NCBI GenBank assembly: GCA_949130485.1
Contig: OX422197.1
Location: 4,859,693 to 4,923,692, forward strand
Length of the DNA stretch: 64,000 nucleotides
Reading direction: 5' to 3'
From: Agelas oroides
Lineage: Eukaryota; Porifera; Demospongiae; Agelasida; Agelasidae
Positions 1 to 18,429 of this stretch are shown one piece after another (the first letter of the stretch is position 1; every line of letters starts with the position of its first letter). Both the position numbers and the translations under genes were made by a program. The notes under the pieces are model-generated. The model saw only the letters and a list, made by a program, of their open reading frames with translations, made no database searches and had not been told where the DNA came from.

Positions 1-420
1 CACCAATGAGATACCATAAGCCTAGGAATGATGAGACACCAATGAGATACCATAAGCCTAGGAATGATGAGACACCATGCATGAGTTTCCTTGACACACC
101 ACAAGACACCATGAGATGTCATCACACATTATGAGACACCACAAAACACCTTGAGACACCATGACACACCGGGAGACACTATTAGACACCCAGCTTAAAA
201 GACATCAGAGATCATGAGACACCAAGAGACACCATGCATGAGACACCACAAGACTCCATGAGACATCATAAAACAACAAGAGACATCTTGAGTTGGTAAG
301 CAATGCGACGCAAAGAGACACCAACTGACATCAGACAGCACAACCACACAACCACACAATACGACACCATGAGATACTAGGAGACACCATGGCATGAGAC
401 TGCCAAAAAAAAAAGTCTTG
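1..420. repeat. Degenerate short tandem repeat (gacaccatgaga-like)
   Basis: The stretch is built from loosely repeated 9-12 bp words of the type gacaccatga and gacaccacaa. At the very start there are two nearly identical copies of a unit of about 36 bp containing ataccataagcctaggaatg. No credible coding sequence is seen. It lies downstream of the minus-strand gene ending at 539 and looks like a decayed satellite running off the left edge. Confidence 0.7.
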
Positions 421-538
421 TGTTTCAACTCACCCAATCGAATTACCACTGTGCCAGCATGCATGCGTGGGAACAGCACTACATAATTATACAAAATTAA
501 TGGTACACATGTACAGTATTTGGAATCGCAAAAGTACA

Positions 539-3500
539 TCAGTTTGCTACATCCCTTGAGTGTGTATTGATCAAGGTTGCATTGTAGTATGTTGCAGGGG
601 AGCCGGGGGAGAGGAAAACCCTCAAGTCTTCAACCTTTTCTGGAGACTTTTTGCTGTTCTCTCTAAATTTATCTAGCAGTTTCTGAATGCGGTGTTCGCT
701 ACCAGCAGTATCGTCAAGCAAGTCCTTTACAGAGGATGGTAATATTTCTCCACCGATCTTAGGATTGCGCTGCTTTGTTGAAGGCTTAATGTTTTCAGGC
801 CTATCTTTGAAGAAGTAGTTGACCAATTCTCTGATGTTTGACTCTTTTAGAGCTGGTGCTGGTCCCACATTAGCTGATCGCTTTCTTCTATTTGTTACAG
901 GGGGTCCCTGGCAGCTTCTTTTGGGGGGTGGGGCTTGATTATGTGGGAATTTGGGTACTACTGTCATGATGTATCCAACCAGCTGGGCCCCAGGTAGAGT
1001 CACTAGAATCCCTCCATTCTTTCTCTCAACACGAAAATTGTGTGGATCTGTTCTTGCCTGGCCCACTGGCGCAAGAGTAAACGGACCATAACCACCTGTT
1101 AGAGTATTAGCGTATGCATATTTCATCAAAATGTTCAGGATACTCTCTGTTCCATTTGAATCAATCTCAAACTCAGTAAAGAATATTTTGATGTTGCTGG
1201 CAATGACAAAGGCTGATGGATATTCAGGCAGAAGGTATTTTCCCTTAGATACCACCTCATGAAAATAGTTCTCTGGTGTTAGTGGTCCTGGAGATACTAA
1301 ACCACTTCCATTGACCTGCAGAAAGACAGGTAACAGCTCTATCAACAGTTGGTACTTTGGATGTCTATTTATCCATACAATGTTGTGTAAACTGTTAGAT
1401 GAGAGATTATACATTTACAACTGACCATATACTCTAAACCCATATTCCAATCAATTAGCTACACCTAAAGCTGTGAAAACGCATGGCCTAACCGATGTAC
1501 AAAAGGGAGTGCCTTAATTGGAACAGTAGTTGAAGTTTTGCTTGTGATCCATTGAGTTCAGTCCAGAGGATGAAAATCCACATAGGAAAAATAGTAATGC
1601 TCTAATGAACAATAACTATTTTGTTGCTTGGGCCATTGAGTTCCCAAGGCTGATGTTACACCTTCACAGTTTGGTTACTAGCTACATACGTACGTAAACA
1701 GAGTCAAGGAACTCATTCCCAGTATCCACACTTTTTATATACCTAACTTGAGAGTAGCGTGAATGTACTTAAGAATAGCAAAGACCAACCATTTTCATAT
1801 GGGAATCTTCAAATACTGTGATGTCAAACCATGGGCGAAGAATATCCACCTTGAGCAAGGATGCCGTGATTTGTGTATGAGCTTCATTCAGTGCTTTGGT
1901 AAAGTTTTTCAGCAATCCAAATGCTCTCAACTCACTGTCTACAGTACAGGACTCCAAATGCCATAGTTCTCTGTGTGTGACATTAGTAGGAAGTAATAAA
2001 TCATCATTGCAGTAGATTCTATCATTTTCAGGGCTTTCCTGTCTCTGAACACAGTCACTATCAATCAACACCTCTTCTGTTTTGAAATCCAGTTGAACTC
2101 GCCCTTCCTCTGTGGAACATTTTGCTTGCTCCTGTACACTAATTGTTTCACTCAGCTCTGAGGTTTCAGTCTTGTCCAGCTGATGCTGTACTGCTTTCTT
2201 TTGTGCATTAAGTTCACTAACCCTGTCCTGTAGAATGGAGATAAATTTTCTTCTACGATTAAGAATGGAATTGAGGTATTCCACTTGAGCATATTGTTCA
2301 GCAACTTCTTGAAGCAGAAAGTGGAAGGCACTGCGTCCATCAGATATGTTTTGGCAGGCGGCAATATCTAGTTTCATAAAACAAGATATTTCCATTCGTT
2401 GTAGAACACCAACTCCAGTTTCAACCATTTGATTCAATTCCTGAAGTTTTTGAGCTATGTTCTCCATTTCGTTTTGTACTTCCTCATCACTCTGACTATA
2501 AAGGCTTACCATTGTTGCATTCAGAGAAGCTATCTGAGCCTGAATAAGGGATATTTGGTAGCGCAGCTCATCTGCACTTTCTGGCAAGCTGCACAAAGGT
2601 AGATAGGAAGCATAGGTTAACTCTGTGTATGCACAATCGTCTACCCTTGTTCTTTGTTTCAAGTGAGACTCAGGTTGAGGTAATCCGTTGGCAAGATAAT
2701 ATCAAGGGTGAATCAAGCACATTATCAAAGGCTTATCAGATAAGCCTTTGATATTATATAGAGGTGACTTAGATGCAAGATTAGGGGAGTGAGTCATTCC
2801 TAATTGTAAACCATATGACATGTACATGCATAGCCAACTTTTTACCATTCAACCACTACCAGCAAACCTGGCTCAAAATAACTCAATTAATAACTCGTAA
2901 CTACGCAACCACTTTCATCTCTGAACAAGATTCATTTCGTACCAGCAAGTTTATATAAGGGGAAAGCTCTCCAATCTGTGAAAGCACGTTAACACTAAGG
3001 TTACAGGACACCACTTGCACATGAAGTCACCGTAAATTTCAAATTTCCGTTGTATGTCACATTTTCACTTGAAATAGTTGCAATTTGGTTTGTATATTTT
3101 CTTGAAAATAGTAAAATTCAGCTTTCTATGCAAAGCATGAAATGGACAATGCAGGGCATGACAAAAGCTTGATCATCAGCTGTTGTATAGCTATAGAGAG
3201 GTTACATTGTAATTATGTGGCACATGAAGTTCAAGTAAAGCAGAAAACAATTTCGTAAAAAAGCAAGAGGTGCTGTCTGTTACAAAATGTCAGCCTAAAA
3301 TGCTGTTTGTCAGTCCCGCGTCTTGCACAGATGGAATTTGGCTGGAAAGTTAATAAACCTGTTTGACTACTCGTACACAACCAATAGTTTGAGACTGCTC
3401 ATGGCTTCTCACTATACAATAATTTTGCGCAGTGCCTCTTAATTCATCCTCTGTGTTTTACAGCTTTAACCAAACACACACAGCCAACATGAGTGGTACT

Positions 3501-4846
3501 GCTGACTATGCTCCATTTTGGTATTCCAACTAATGTCCTGTTTACACATACTAACCTGGATTAGTTTGGGATCCGGGTTAAAGGCCTCGTGTAAATGGGG
3601 CTTTAGAGTAATCAGTTTGTCTGTCCATCAGTCAATCACTCAAATTTTGAGCAGTTTTCTACACAGAATACTATCAAAAAAGGTAAGGATCGGGGGAGAT
3701 GGCTTTTATAATTACTTCTAGCTGATTAATTAGACATAGTAAAGACCTTTCCAAGGGCCAAACTGTAACAGTGGCACTAGGCCCATATCACTGGGTCAGT
3801 TGTAATAACATCAGAGAGTGTTCTAGAACCATTCACTATCACTCCACATAAATTGAAGTTGAAGATGAACAACGAGATCAATCAAATCGAGATCGAGAAC
3901 ACATCAATCTACTACCATGTGGCTAGACAGATAGCCACCTCCCCCACCAATCCCTATGTGCACACATTAAAGAATAGCCACTAGGAAACATATCCTACCT
4001 TGTTTGTAAGGAAAGGTACCAGTTGGCTGGACTAAATGTCACAGGATAGACCATCTTATCCAGGTTTTGCAAAGAAATTTTAGCCAATGACTTAAACAGT
4101 GCTTTTGTACTCAACAGTTTGTCTTCATGTCTGTCAATTTCTAAATACTCCAGTTGTTTCTCAACTTCGGCTTTGTAGCCAAACAATTGCCATTTCTCAA
4201 ATATAGCATTTATATCACTGTCTTGAAGGGGCAAATTCTTCAAGCTCCACTCCTCAAAATCGCTCGCCTCCATCTTGTTGCGGTTTTGATCAACAGTTTC
4301 CTGCCACTCTTTCTTCTTCTGCAAGTACTGATGTCTGTAGTAGTCATACAGTAGGAATCGAGGTAGTGTGGCTTGACCGTCTCTCACCACACGCTCGGGA
4401 TTTGGAACCTGTTCCTGTAAATAGCATTTCGCTCGTAGGACGACATCTGATGGGAGGTTCTTTGGAGCGACCATCATGTGTTCCAGTACAAACTCATACA
4501 AAGACGATAATGAGTCAAATCGCGACACTTTCTGTGTGGTGGTATTGGCGAAGAGAACCTGACGCGGCAGAGGAACCTTGTTCACCAACGTTTGAGCATT
4601 TTCAATGATGCGAGTAGGTAGGCTTTCTCCGAACCCTGGAAGCGATGGTCCAGGATAAAAGTCATGGTAGGAGAGCGGAATACCCGAATCGAGAAGGGCA
4701 ACATGCTTTGTTCCCGAAGCTATATAAACACAGCTTGAAATAGCTGCGTGGAGAGAGCGATACAATTCGATCTGCTTACATTCGCTGACGTTGCGACCGA
4801 CACACAGTAAGGGGAGGACTAAGACGAACAACAAGATTCCCTTCAT
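539..4846 (-). CDS. Secreted coiled-coil protein, paralog 1 of a divergent pair (family unrecognised)
   Basis: Three exons: 4846-3999, 2651-1790 and 1315-539 (828 aa). Junctions are AG|GTAGGA and ATG|GTTGGT donors; the phases are 2 and 0, and the total length is divisible by three. Residues 1-17 are a signal peptide (MKGILLFVLVLPLLCVG). Exon 1 (to ~282) ends in a YPVTFSPANWY motif. Exon 2 (283-570) is mostly predicted coiled coil and closes with an ILRPWF..VFED motif. Exon 3 holds LLPEY, GPF, PGAQ and VPKFP motifs, then a basic tail of ~165 residues absent from the paralog, with a furin-like RRKRS site. The same three-exon layout and motifs occur in the plus-strand gene at 4925. I do not recognise the family and assign no function. 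The exon 2 acceptor could also be 6 bp further in (2645). Confidence 0.8.
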
Positions 4847-4924
4847 ATTGACTTAACAGTGTAGCTCCAGTTGTCGTACAGACCACGCCTACTAACGTTC
4901 TGTTACTTACAGTGATCGTGCAAA
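4847..4924. promoter_or_regulatory. Compact bidirectional promoter between divergent paralogs
   Basis: Only 78 bp separate the two start codons (4846 minus, 4925 plus). Both genes must share core promoter DNA here, or use start sites inside each other's first exon. No clear TATA box was seen. The arrangement suggests an inverted duplication of an ancestral gene and likely co-expression. Confidence 0.6.
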
Positions 4925-7480
4925 ATGTCGGAGGTCTTGAAGTTGCTGTTAGCCCTGTGGCTATTGGTGTATTTTCCTGACGTCGTGGCTCAGAATCCCC
5001 ACGTTGACGACTCGCAAACCCAAGCAAAGGACTCAGAAAAGAAAGCCAACGATATCATGCAAGGATTATACTTCGCCCTGAAGAGCGCCGCGCTTCCTAA
5101 TTCGCCCAATTCAAACAAGAAAGTGACGCAGCGGTTTGTGCTAATGTCTCCGGGGAAAGTACTCAACTTTTTTGACTACTACCCTGGAGAACAATACGAA
5201 AGTAGCGTGCAGGACATCAATACTTCGACAAGGGAGTACGTCGTCCCTCCGAAAATAATGGAGAACTGGTTCGACCTTGCGGATGTAGTACCTGGTGTGG
5301 ACCCACTCACTGGAGGAGAAAATGGCGAGAGCTTCTCGCAAAAGTACCAGGAAGTACTCGATCAGATTGAGATTGAAGGCTTCGACAAGAAAACTGCCGA
5401 AGAGCAGAAGCGATACAAAAACGCAATAGGCTACTTGAATGGGATCATACCTGATCCAGAAAATCTCACGCAGAAAGTCACTCGACTCGCCCTTTACAAT
5501 CGCTTTCAAGATTTGTACAACGAACGTCGGCTTCAGATGGAGGACATCATTAACGAGAAGAGGCAGTTGATGCCAGCCATTGAATATGAGCTGTGGTTCC
5601 AAAGGAATTACCCATCATTACGGTCATTAGTGGGGAGTGCTTACACGAGATGGTCGGTATTTGGTCAGAAAGAAATTGTCGAGCTGTACAAAGCTTACTT
5701 TGATACTGGTGTAAGTGAACAGAATTTAGAACTGGGACGTATGGCTTTGCAAGCTTCTGGTGTAAGTGCTTTGGATCGCACCCGAACTATTTATCCTGTT
5801 AAATTTGTTCCATCAGACTGGTACAAGTATTTGCTGCCATCAAGGTAAATACACAATGTTATGGTGAAGCACACGTACCAATACCAGTTAGGTTATTTAA
5901 TACCTTGACCGAGGCATGCATGTGAGCAGGGCTAGTCTGCATCACATGCCCATGCATGCAATGCAACATAAGCACCTGAGCATAAGATGAAAAATCTAGA
6001 TACACGCCACAATTTTGTCCAATCTAGTAGCTAGCTGGACTAGACACATAATAAGCATCCCAACTGACTAGTTACAATTTGAAACATGATATTATAGCTG
6101 CATGCACTTTGTGTTCCCCGTGCACAGACATCAGGGTCTCAGTCGTGATCAATTGCAAGCAAAAATCGGAATGATCAAGAGTAAGCTAGCAGTGCTTCAG
6201 AGCATCATGGATCAACAGCAGAAACTTGGAGGGGCACAGGATCTCACTAATATGAGAAACACATACGAGCATTACAAGGAAGCTACAACAAACAATGCTT
6301 CAGTACTGGTCCGATTGAGAGCTCAGTGTATGGAGACAAGGGACCCTAGATCCAGTGCATGCAGTCAATTTCGCAGTGCACAAGAAAGTACCACAAATGC
6401 ACTCTTTCAGCAAGCACAGAGCTACTCCGAGTGGCAGTCACTGGACTTCATCATGAATACTTCAAGTTCATTTCACAATGGTCTGGTAAACCAGATTGAC
6501 CAACTGAACCGGGAACTACAAGAGCTGGAAGACCAGCTGAGGGGCACTCTTGGCTACCTAGGTGATATAGTTGAATCTCAGCAACTTGACTTTTCTAACT
6601 TGACAGACATTGGCAGAGATGATGCATGGTTGCAATTCTACTTTGACTCAAAATCGTCTCAACAAGATACCGAACGAGAATCAAGCTCAGTCAGTTTTGC
6701 TAGCAGCTTTAGCGTTGGAGGACTCTTCTGGTCTGCTAGTGGAAGTTTTGGGTACAGTCGCTCAGAATCAAATTTTGCTGCCAGTGTAGCTGGTTCTCAG
6801 GTCAAAGCATCAGGAGAGCTCCTGCGTGTGCAGATCCTAAGGCCATGGTTTAGGCCAACTCTCTTTGAAGACCCAAATCTGTCCTTTGTGAGTTTGTTTA
6901 ACCTTGTTTAGCTCATAGATAACTATTATGATTGCATCGCCAAAAGCCAACCTCTCACTGGCAAAATCTTAGTCAGTATGTAAGCACAACTTTAAATTTG
7001 TAAACAGCCATGATCTAGGATACCATATTTGCTGTGCATAATTACCAAGACATGCAGTCCTTAACAATGGTGTTGCTGTTTTTATCCCAGTCAATCAACT
7101 CAGGTGGAAAAAGAGGGTACGTTTCACCAGGATACAGCAGTCAGCAGAATTTCGTCAGGGCATTGATGGAGGACAGCACTGTCTCATATCTGCTTCCAGA
7201 GTATGCCACTGGTTTTCTTCTTGCCCGAGAAATCGACTTAGAATTCAGTGGAATTGATGCAAGTACTGCAAGCCACATGGTGCAGACCTCAATACAGTCT
7301 TCTCTGTCCATCGGCATTGGACCTTTCAGTGCCTCAGCATCTTATGGGGAAAATCATCAAAAGTCTAGTTTCCAGGCTAAACGAACTGCCGATGGCCTAA
7401 AGATTTCAATCCCGGGTGCCCAGATTATTGGTTACTTTACTGAGATTGTGCCAAAATTTCCAACTGAACAACCCTTGTGA
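4925..7480 (+). CDS. Secreted coiled-coil protein, paralog 2 of a divergent pair (family unrecognised)
   Basis: Three exons: 4925-5844, 6128-6887 and 7091-7480 (689 aa), in phases 2 and 0 exactly as in the minus-strand paralog. A signal peptide spans about residues 1-22 (ending DVVAQ). Exon 1 carries FVLMSPGKVLNFFDYYPG and ends YPVKFVPSDWY. Exon 2 (307-560) is coiled coil, then a Ser-rich stretch with repeated SFSVGG/SASGSFG character, closing with ILRPWFRPTLFED. Exon 3 has VSPGYSS, LLPEYATGF, GPFSAS, PGAQIIGY and VPKFP and stops at once, lacking paralog 1's basic tail. It has no TM segment or GPI signal, so it is probably secreted. Family unknown. The polyadenylation signal is at 7749. An alternative is that GTGAGA at 7476 acts as a donor and the protein continues, but I see no acceptor to support that. 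Confidence 0.85.
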
Positions 7481-7748
7481 GAATGAATGGGCTCTAACAT
7501 AACACACAACAATGTGTAACTGCTAAATTGTGTGTACGAACTCAAGACTTTTGTATTATGCTTTGTATACTCTATGTAGCAGGTTTTTGCTCACTTGCAT
7601 TACTATCAAACAAATTATGCCCTTGTTTACTCAAGGCACTCAGAACATCACCAAGTTTTGCACAAGCATTAACATGATTTTCATTCTAAGTTCCACCCCT
7701 TCATCCAGCTTGCCAGTTAACAAGAGCAATCTGTAGAATTGCAACATG

Positions 7749-7754
7749 AATAAA
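7749..7754 (+). terminator. Polyadenylation signal AATAAA
   Basis: A canonical AATAAA precedes an A-rich run, 269 bp after the stop of the upstream gene. The convergent sushi-receptor gene stops at 7831, so two 3' ends meet in about 80 bp. Confidence 0.6.
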
Positions 7755-7830
7755 AAAAAAAAACTTTCAGAAATAGTGTATTACTAACACAGTACAGCAC
7801 ACTTAAGAAATAGTCGATGACTATCCATTG

Positions 7831-13676
<5,846 letters not shown>

Positions 13677-14012
13677 TTCTTGCGTAAGCTTACTGTACTG
13701 AGGCGTGGTTATCCACACCTATGAGTGGGCGGGACTGGCTTTTAATTACAGTATTACATTCAGAAAGATATTAGTGTATATTTTACTGCAGACGTGGGAA
13801 AGTAGGGACCCAGAAAATAATCTAGACTGGCGCGAGGATTGGTGTCTACTAGTACACGCGTGGCGTCGTCTGTACGCGTGGCGTCTAAACGCGTTCTTTA
13901 AAAACCTGGCACCTGTAAGCGCTCGTTTTAAAATTGCGTTTTGCACTTAACTGCTTCACTGTTGCGACAGCTACATACAGTACTTCTGCAGATTTCGAGC
14001 TTGTTTCGAAAT
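13677..14012. promoter_or_regulatory. Shared promoter / orphaned 5'UTR of CBM21 copy 1
   Basis: This segment lies between the sushi-receptor start codon (13676, minus) and the left end of the MULE at 14013. It contains a CpG-rich block (acgcgtggcg words around 13855-13890). Its last ~35 bp (cttctgca...tcgaaat) align with the 5'UTR of the intact CBM21 paralog at 30598-30627 (cttctgca...gcgaaa). I infer that it was the bidirectional promoter and 5'UTR of the CBM21 gene whose coding part now starts at 24084, 10 kb away. Confidence 0.65.
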
Positions 14013-14053
14013 GGGATTCGCTTTTTTCACAGCGGTTCATGTGGTCACGTGCG
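14013..14053. repeat. MULE left terminal inverted repeat (41 bp)
   Basis: Matches the right TIR (24035-24075) at 41 of 41 positions after reverse complementing. With the last two bases of the flanking duplication it forms an ATG at 14011 that opens a 16-codon ORF (MGFAFFTAVHVVTCEE) closing at 14061. Confidence 0.9.
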
Positions 14054-14346
14054 AAGAATAACCCCTATAGCACTACGCTAGCGCTAGAAATAAACAGGAT
14101 CTGAGTGCGAATTTACAATGACTGAAAGAGTGGTCACGCAGGACGACGGTGGTAGGAATACCTTGAATGCCAATAGTAAGGTACAAATAAGTCTTTTTAT
14201 AACACAAACAATATAAAAGTCTATAACACAAACAATATAAAAGATGTACAGACAAACTATATAATGGGCTATTCCATTTAATAAGCATACACCCCCTGTG
14301 GATGGACAGTTTGGGTAATGTGGCCCCCTAGACATAATTAGTAGCC

Positions 14347-15415
14347 AATACCCCCCCTGGACAGCTAATCAAATGGGTTGTAATGCCCCCCTGACACAAT
14401 TAACTCCATGTCCATCCCCCTGGACAGCTAATCAAATGGGTTGTAATGCCCCCCTGACACAATTAACTCCATGTCCATCCCCCTGGACAGCTAATCAAAT
14501 GGGTTGTGATGCCCCCCTGACACAATTAACTCCATGTCCACCCCCCTGGACAGCTAATCAAATGGGTTGTAATGCCCCCCTGACACAATTAACTCCATGT
14601 CCATCCCCCTGGACAGCTAATCAAATGGGTTGTAATGCCCCCCTGACACAATTAACTCCATGTCCATCCCCCTGGACAGCTAATCAAATGGGTTGTGATG
14701 CCCCCCTGACACAATTAACTCCATGTCCACCCCCCTGGACAGCTAATCAAATGGGTTGTAATGCCCCCCTGACACAATTAACTCCATGTCCATCCCCCTG
14801 GACAGCTAATCAAATGGGTTGTGATGCCCCCCTGACACAATTAACTCCATGTCCACCCCCCTGGACAGCTAATCGAATGGTTTGTAATGCCCCCCTGACA
14901 CAATTAACTCCATGTCCATCCCCCTGGACAGCTAATCAAATGGGTTGTGATGCCCCCCTGACACAATTAACTCCATGTCCACCCCCCTGGACAGCTAATC
15001 GAATGGTTTGTAATGCCCCCCTGACACAATTAACTCCATGTCCATCCCCCTGGACAGCTAATCAAATGGTTTGTAATGCCCCCCTGACACAATTAACTGC
15101 ATGTCCACCCCCCTGGACAGCTAATCGAATGGTTTGTAATGCCCCCCTGACACAATTAACTGCATGTCCACCCCCCTGGACAGCTAATCGAATGGTTTGT
15201 AATGCCCCCCTGACACAATTAACTGCATGTCCACCCCCCTGGACAGCTAATCAAATGGGTTGTAATGCCCCCCCCTGACACAATTAACTACATGTCCACC
15301 CCCCTGGACAGCTAATCAAATGGTTTGTAATGCCCCCCTGACATAATTAACTGTATGACCACCCCCCTGGACAGCCGATCAGATGGGATGTAATGTCCAC
15401 CTGACACAATCAAAT
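14347..15415. repeat. 63-bp minisatellite, left arm of the nested element
   Basis: About 17 tandem units of 63 bp contain ccccctggacagctaatcaa and gccccctgacacaattaac. Two unit variants (gggttgtaatg with tccatcc, and gggttgtgatg with tccaccc) partly alternate, a sign of higher-order duplication. Because 63 is a multiple of three, a 301-codon open frame of 21-residue repeats runs through it; I regard that as a by-product. Confidence 0.9.
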
Positions 15416-15939
15416 GCACAAACAATGCACTGTGTATCCCTGAAATATTTAGTGTCACTAGTGGACTGGTGACTCAAGACTACCTATGCCGAACATATAC
15501 AGAAGCCTTAGCATCAACAGCCACAGAGTAATGACACATACTTTTTACAGTTTACAAACTTTGTATATAATATTGAATTTGTGTTCAGTAACTACCCAAG
15601 TTCAAGGAGGACAAATAGGTGAAGTACGCAATGCTGCTAGTTTAAAAAATGCTTTTATATCCACACTTTTGTAAGTTTAACTTCAATATTAGCTTCTTTG
15701 TCATCTTGTTTGTTTATGACTTTGTAACGGGGTGCTTTTCATTAGCTATGCTATCTTAATTGTATCCCTTCAACTTTCATAGAGAAAAAGAAAGATTGGT
15801 TATAGCTAGTAAACTACGTATAAATCCCATGCATGGCTACCAAGCTGTAAGTGCACTGTGTATCCTACTAACCCTTGTATCCTTGGTAATAACCAGTGCA
15901 TTGCTAAGATCTTCCCAGCTTTATTCTTGTTTCCAAGCA

Positions 15940-16225
15940 ACAGATGGGGAACAGCCTGAGTAGAGGATCGAAATGATGTTTTCTTTTTCTATAGTAACAG
16001 TTGGGGAACAGCCTGAATAGAGGATAGAAATGATGTTCTTGTGTCTATGGTTAAAAGGTGGGAACAGGGTAGGAATGATGTTCTTGTGTCTATGGTTAAA
16101 AGGTGGGAACAGGGTAGGAATGATGTTCTTGTGTCTATGGTTAAAAGGTGGGAACAGGGTAGGAATGATGTTCTTGTGTCTATGGTAACAAGTGGGGAAC
16201 AGCCTGTGTGGAGGTAGGAATGATG
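15940..16225. repeat. ~45-bp tandem repeat
   Basis: About six units of the type aggaatgatgttcttgtgtc followed by tatggttaaaaggtgggaac. The central three are nearly identical and the outer ones diverged. It lies inside the nested element. Confidence 0.8.
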
Positions 16226-18429
16226 TTTCATACAAACCACCTTGTTTACAGTGTAAACTATCTTGTATGAATAACAACAAAGACCAATCCTTTGAGGTAT
16301 ATATAGCCACGTAGCTTGCAAACTTGTTCTCAGCTTTGCCCTTGGACTTGGTGATCCTAAATCCTAAGCTACCATGCAATATTTTATACAATCAGTAAAT
16401 CATTGTTTCACTACATGTAGACAGAAAAGAAATCAAAAACCTACAGCTGTATAAAAAAGGCGATAAGAACCTATGATAAGTGAAGTACACAATGCTTAGC
16501 TATAACATGGTAGCCATTAGAGTTGTGCAGCAACCCTTGTCCTCAGATTAAAATGACCATACAATAACTTGACCTGATTTGCCCTTGGTTTTATTAGCAT
16601 ACACACAATTGTATATTGGTCTTTTGATATTGTAAATCTGAATCTAAAATCTTGCAAGACTTGTAAGACTGCAAGTAGCCCCTTGGAAATAGCACATGTA
16701 GCTACAATCCTATACATGCATAGTATAGGGTCATGACCTCTAGTAGCTATAGAAAGAGTACATAAGAATGGCTATATACATCGTACATAAGAATGGTGTA
16801 TATCTGTTGGTTGGGCCTGCACAAAATGTATGTATAGCCAGGTGTATGCTAGACCACTCAAAGGATCCACTAATTGCAAGAAGACTTTCCATGTGGATGA
16901 TGTTGGTGCATCCTTGTTCTGAGGCTTGCGCTATCAATGATGGCATAAAGAACAACATAATACCAAAGATCCGTTGCCAATCCCACCCTGCTCTGTTATC
17001 CATGATGATACCTACTGCATAGACAAGTAACTATAGAGACTTATGCAAGTAGGGCTATATTATCTACACTTATAGCCACTAGGTGTTTATATAACAGATA
17101 TTCTTGATGACAGCTAACAGCTCTGTAGCATGCTTTTGTATGTCTAGCTACCAGTCACTCCAGAGTATAGACATGTACACGACCCTTTTGTGCAAGCAGA
17201 TATGCCAAGTATCAGTCAAATCTTGTACAGTGCTACAGGTACATAACCTGTGAACTATTACTAAATTAGATTTGTACTTGTTAGCATGTAGGCTTGCCGC
17301 CCACATGCCATATATAGACCAGTTGGTTTACTTATCTAAGTGGCTTCAATTATCACTATCCACAATACATGCTTAGGCGCTTGCAATCTCTATGTGGCAA
17401 GTGGCAACTTTACCCCCTCACTGCAGTAAATGCAAGCAGCAAAATCAAAAATCATCCCAAAAAATTAGAATGAGACAGCAGTAATAGATGTAGGTGTAAT
17501 GGGCTTATAAATATGATTGCAAAAAAATGCTGTTGACATACTTTCATTTTGCAAGCTATTGAGCTCAGCAATACGTTGGAAAACTTGGAGATGGTTCAAC
17601 AAGCTTCTGCTGCCTCTTTCAACAAAGTAACTGGCACTTATCCTCAAACACTAATAATTACTGTTGTCTCTGTAATGCATGTGATGACAATAACTGGCAC
17701 ATGAAATAATGTGAGCAAGCCTATTACAGGCTTTAGAGACCATGTTGTGTTGCATGAAGTGCAATGAATACTCAATAAGCTTTGTGCCGTAGGCTATGTT
17801 GAGCTAATAAATGTAGAGTGCCGAAGCTGTTACAGTTCGTATACTGTTGGTGCAGTATAATTGACATTGGCTACCTAAATGACCAAAACAGTGAATATAA
17901 AATAGCTATGAACACAATTTTAACTATTTTTCCACTTCATTCTTGTTTCTGTAGTATCAGGTAAGTAATGAACTCATAGGAAGTTGTAGGTTCTTTATAG
18001 TTAGAGCATGGTAGCCAGGGATTTATGATCCCAAGTCCCAGAGCACAGTCTGAGCTAAAACATAACTCTACTGGTGTGGCTAACATGCATGCTGTGTAAT
18101 CAAATTACTCTTATTGATCGTTGTTGTTATTACAAGTTGTACAGTAACAACCTGACACAGCTGCTCTTCAGAACTGTATTTGTGTTCACTAAACAAAGAT
18201 TACAATTACAAGTCTTCAAGCTTTATTCTGTACTTGGAGTGTGCACAGTGCTAAGTTCCATAGAGCTAATGTGCAATATGCACAGGTAGTGTTAAAATAC
18301 TGTACTGTAAAGCACCGCTCGGTTGTTGGCAACACAGTTTTGTCCATTATTTGAAATAACTAATTTCCGTGCAATGTAAGATACTGCACTCGATGATAAA
18401 AACTGAGCATGTGTCTCGCGCTTTGTGCT

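Noticed and set aside
14373-15278. 301-codon open frame of 21-residue repeats
   Set aside because: It is the stop-free frame of a 63-bp minisatellite inside a non-autonomous transposon, with no promoter, splice or homology evidence.
15921-16391. 156-codon minus-strand repeat frame
   Set aside because: Frame through a ~45-bp tandem repeat inside the nested transposon.
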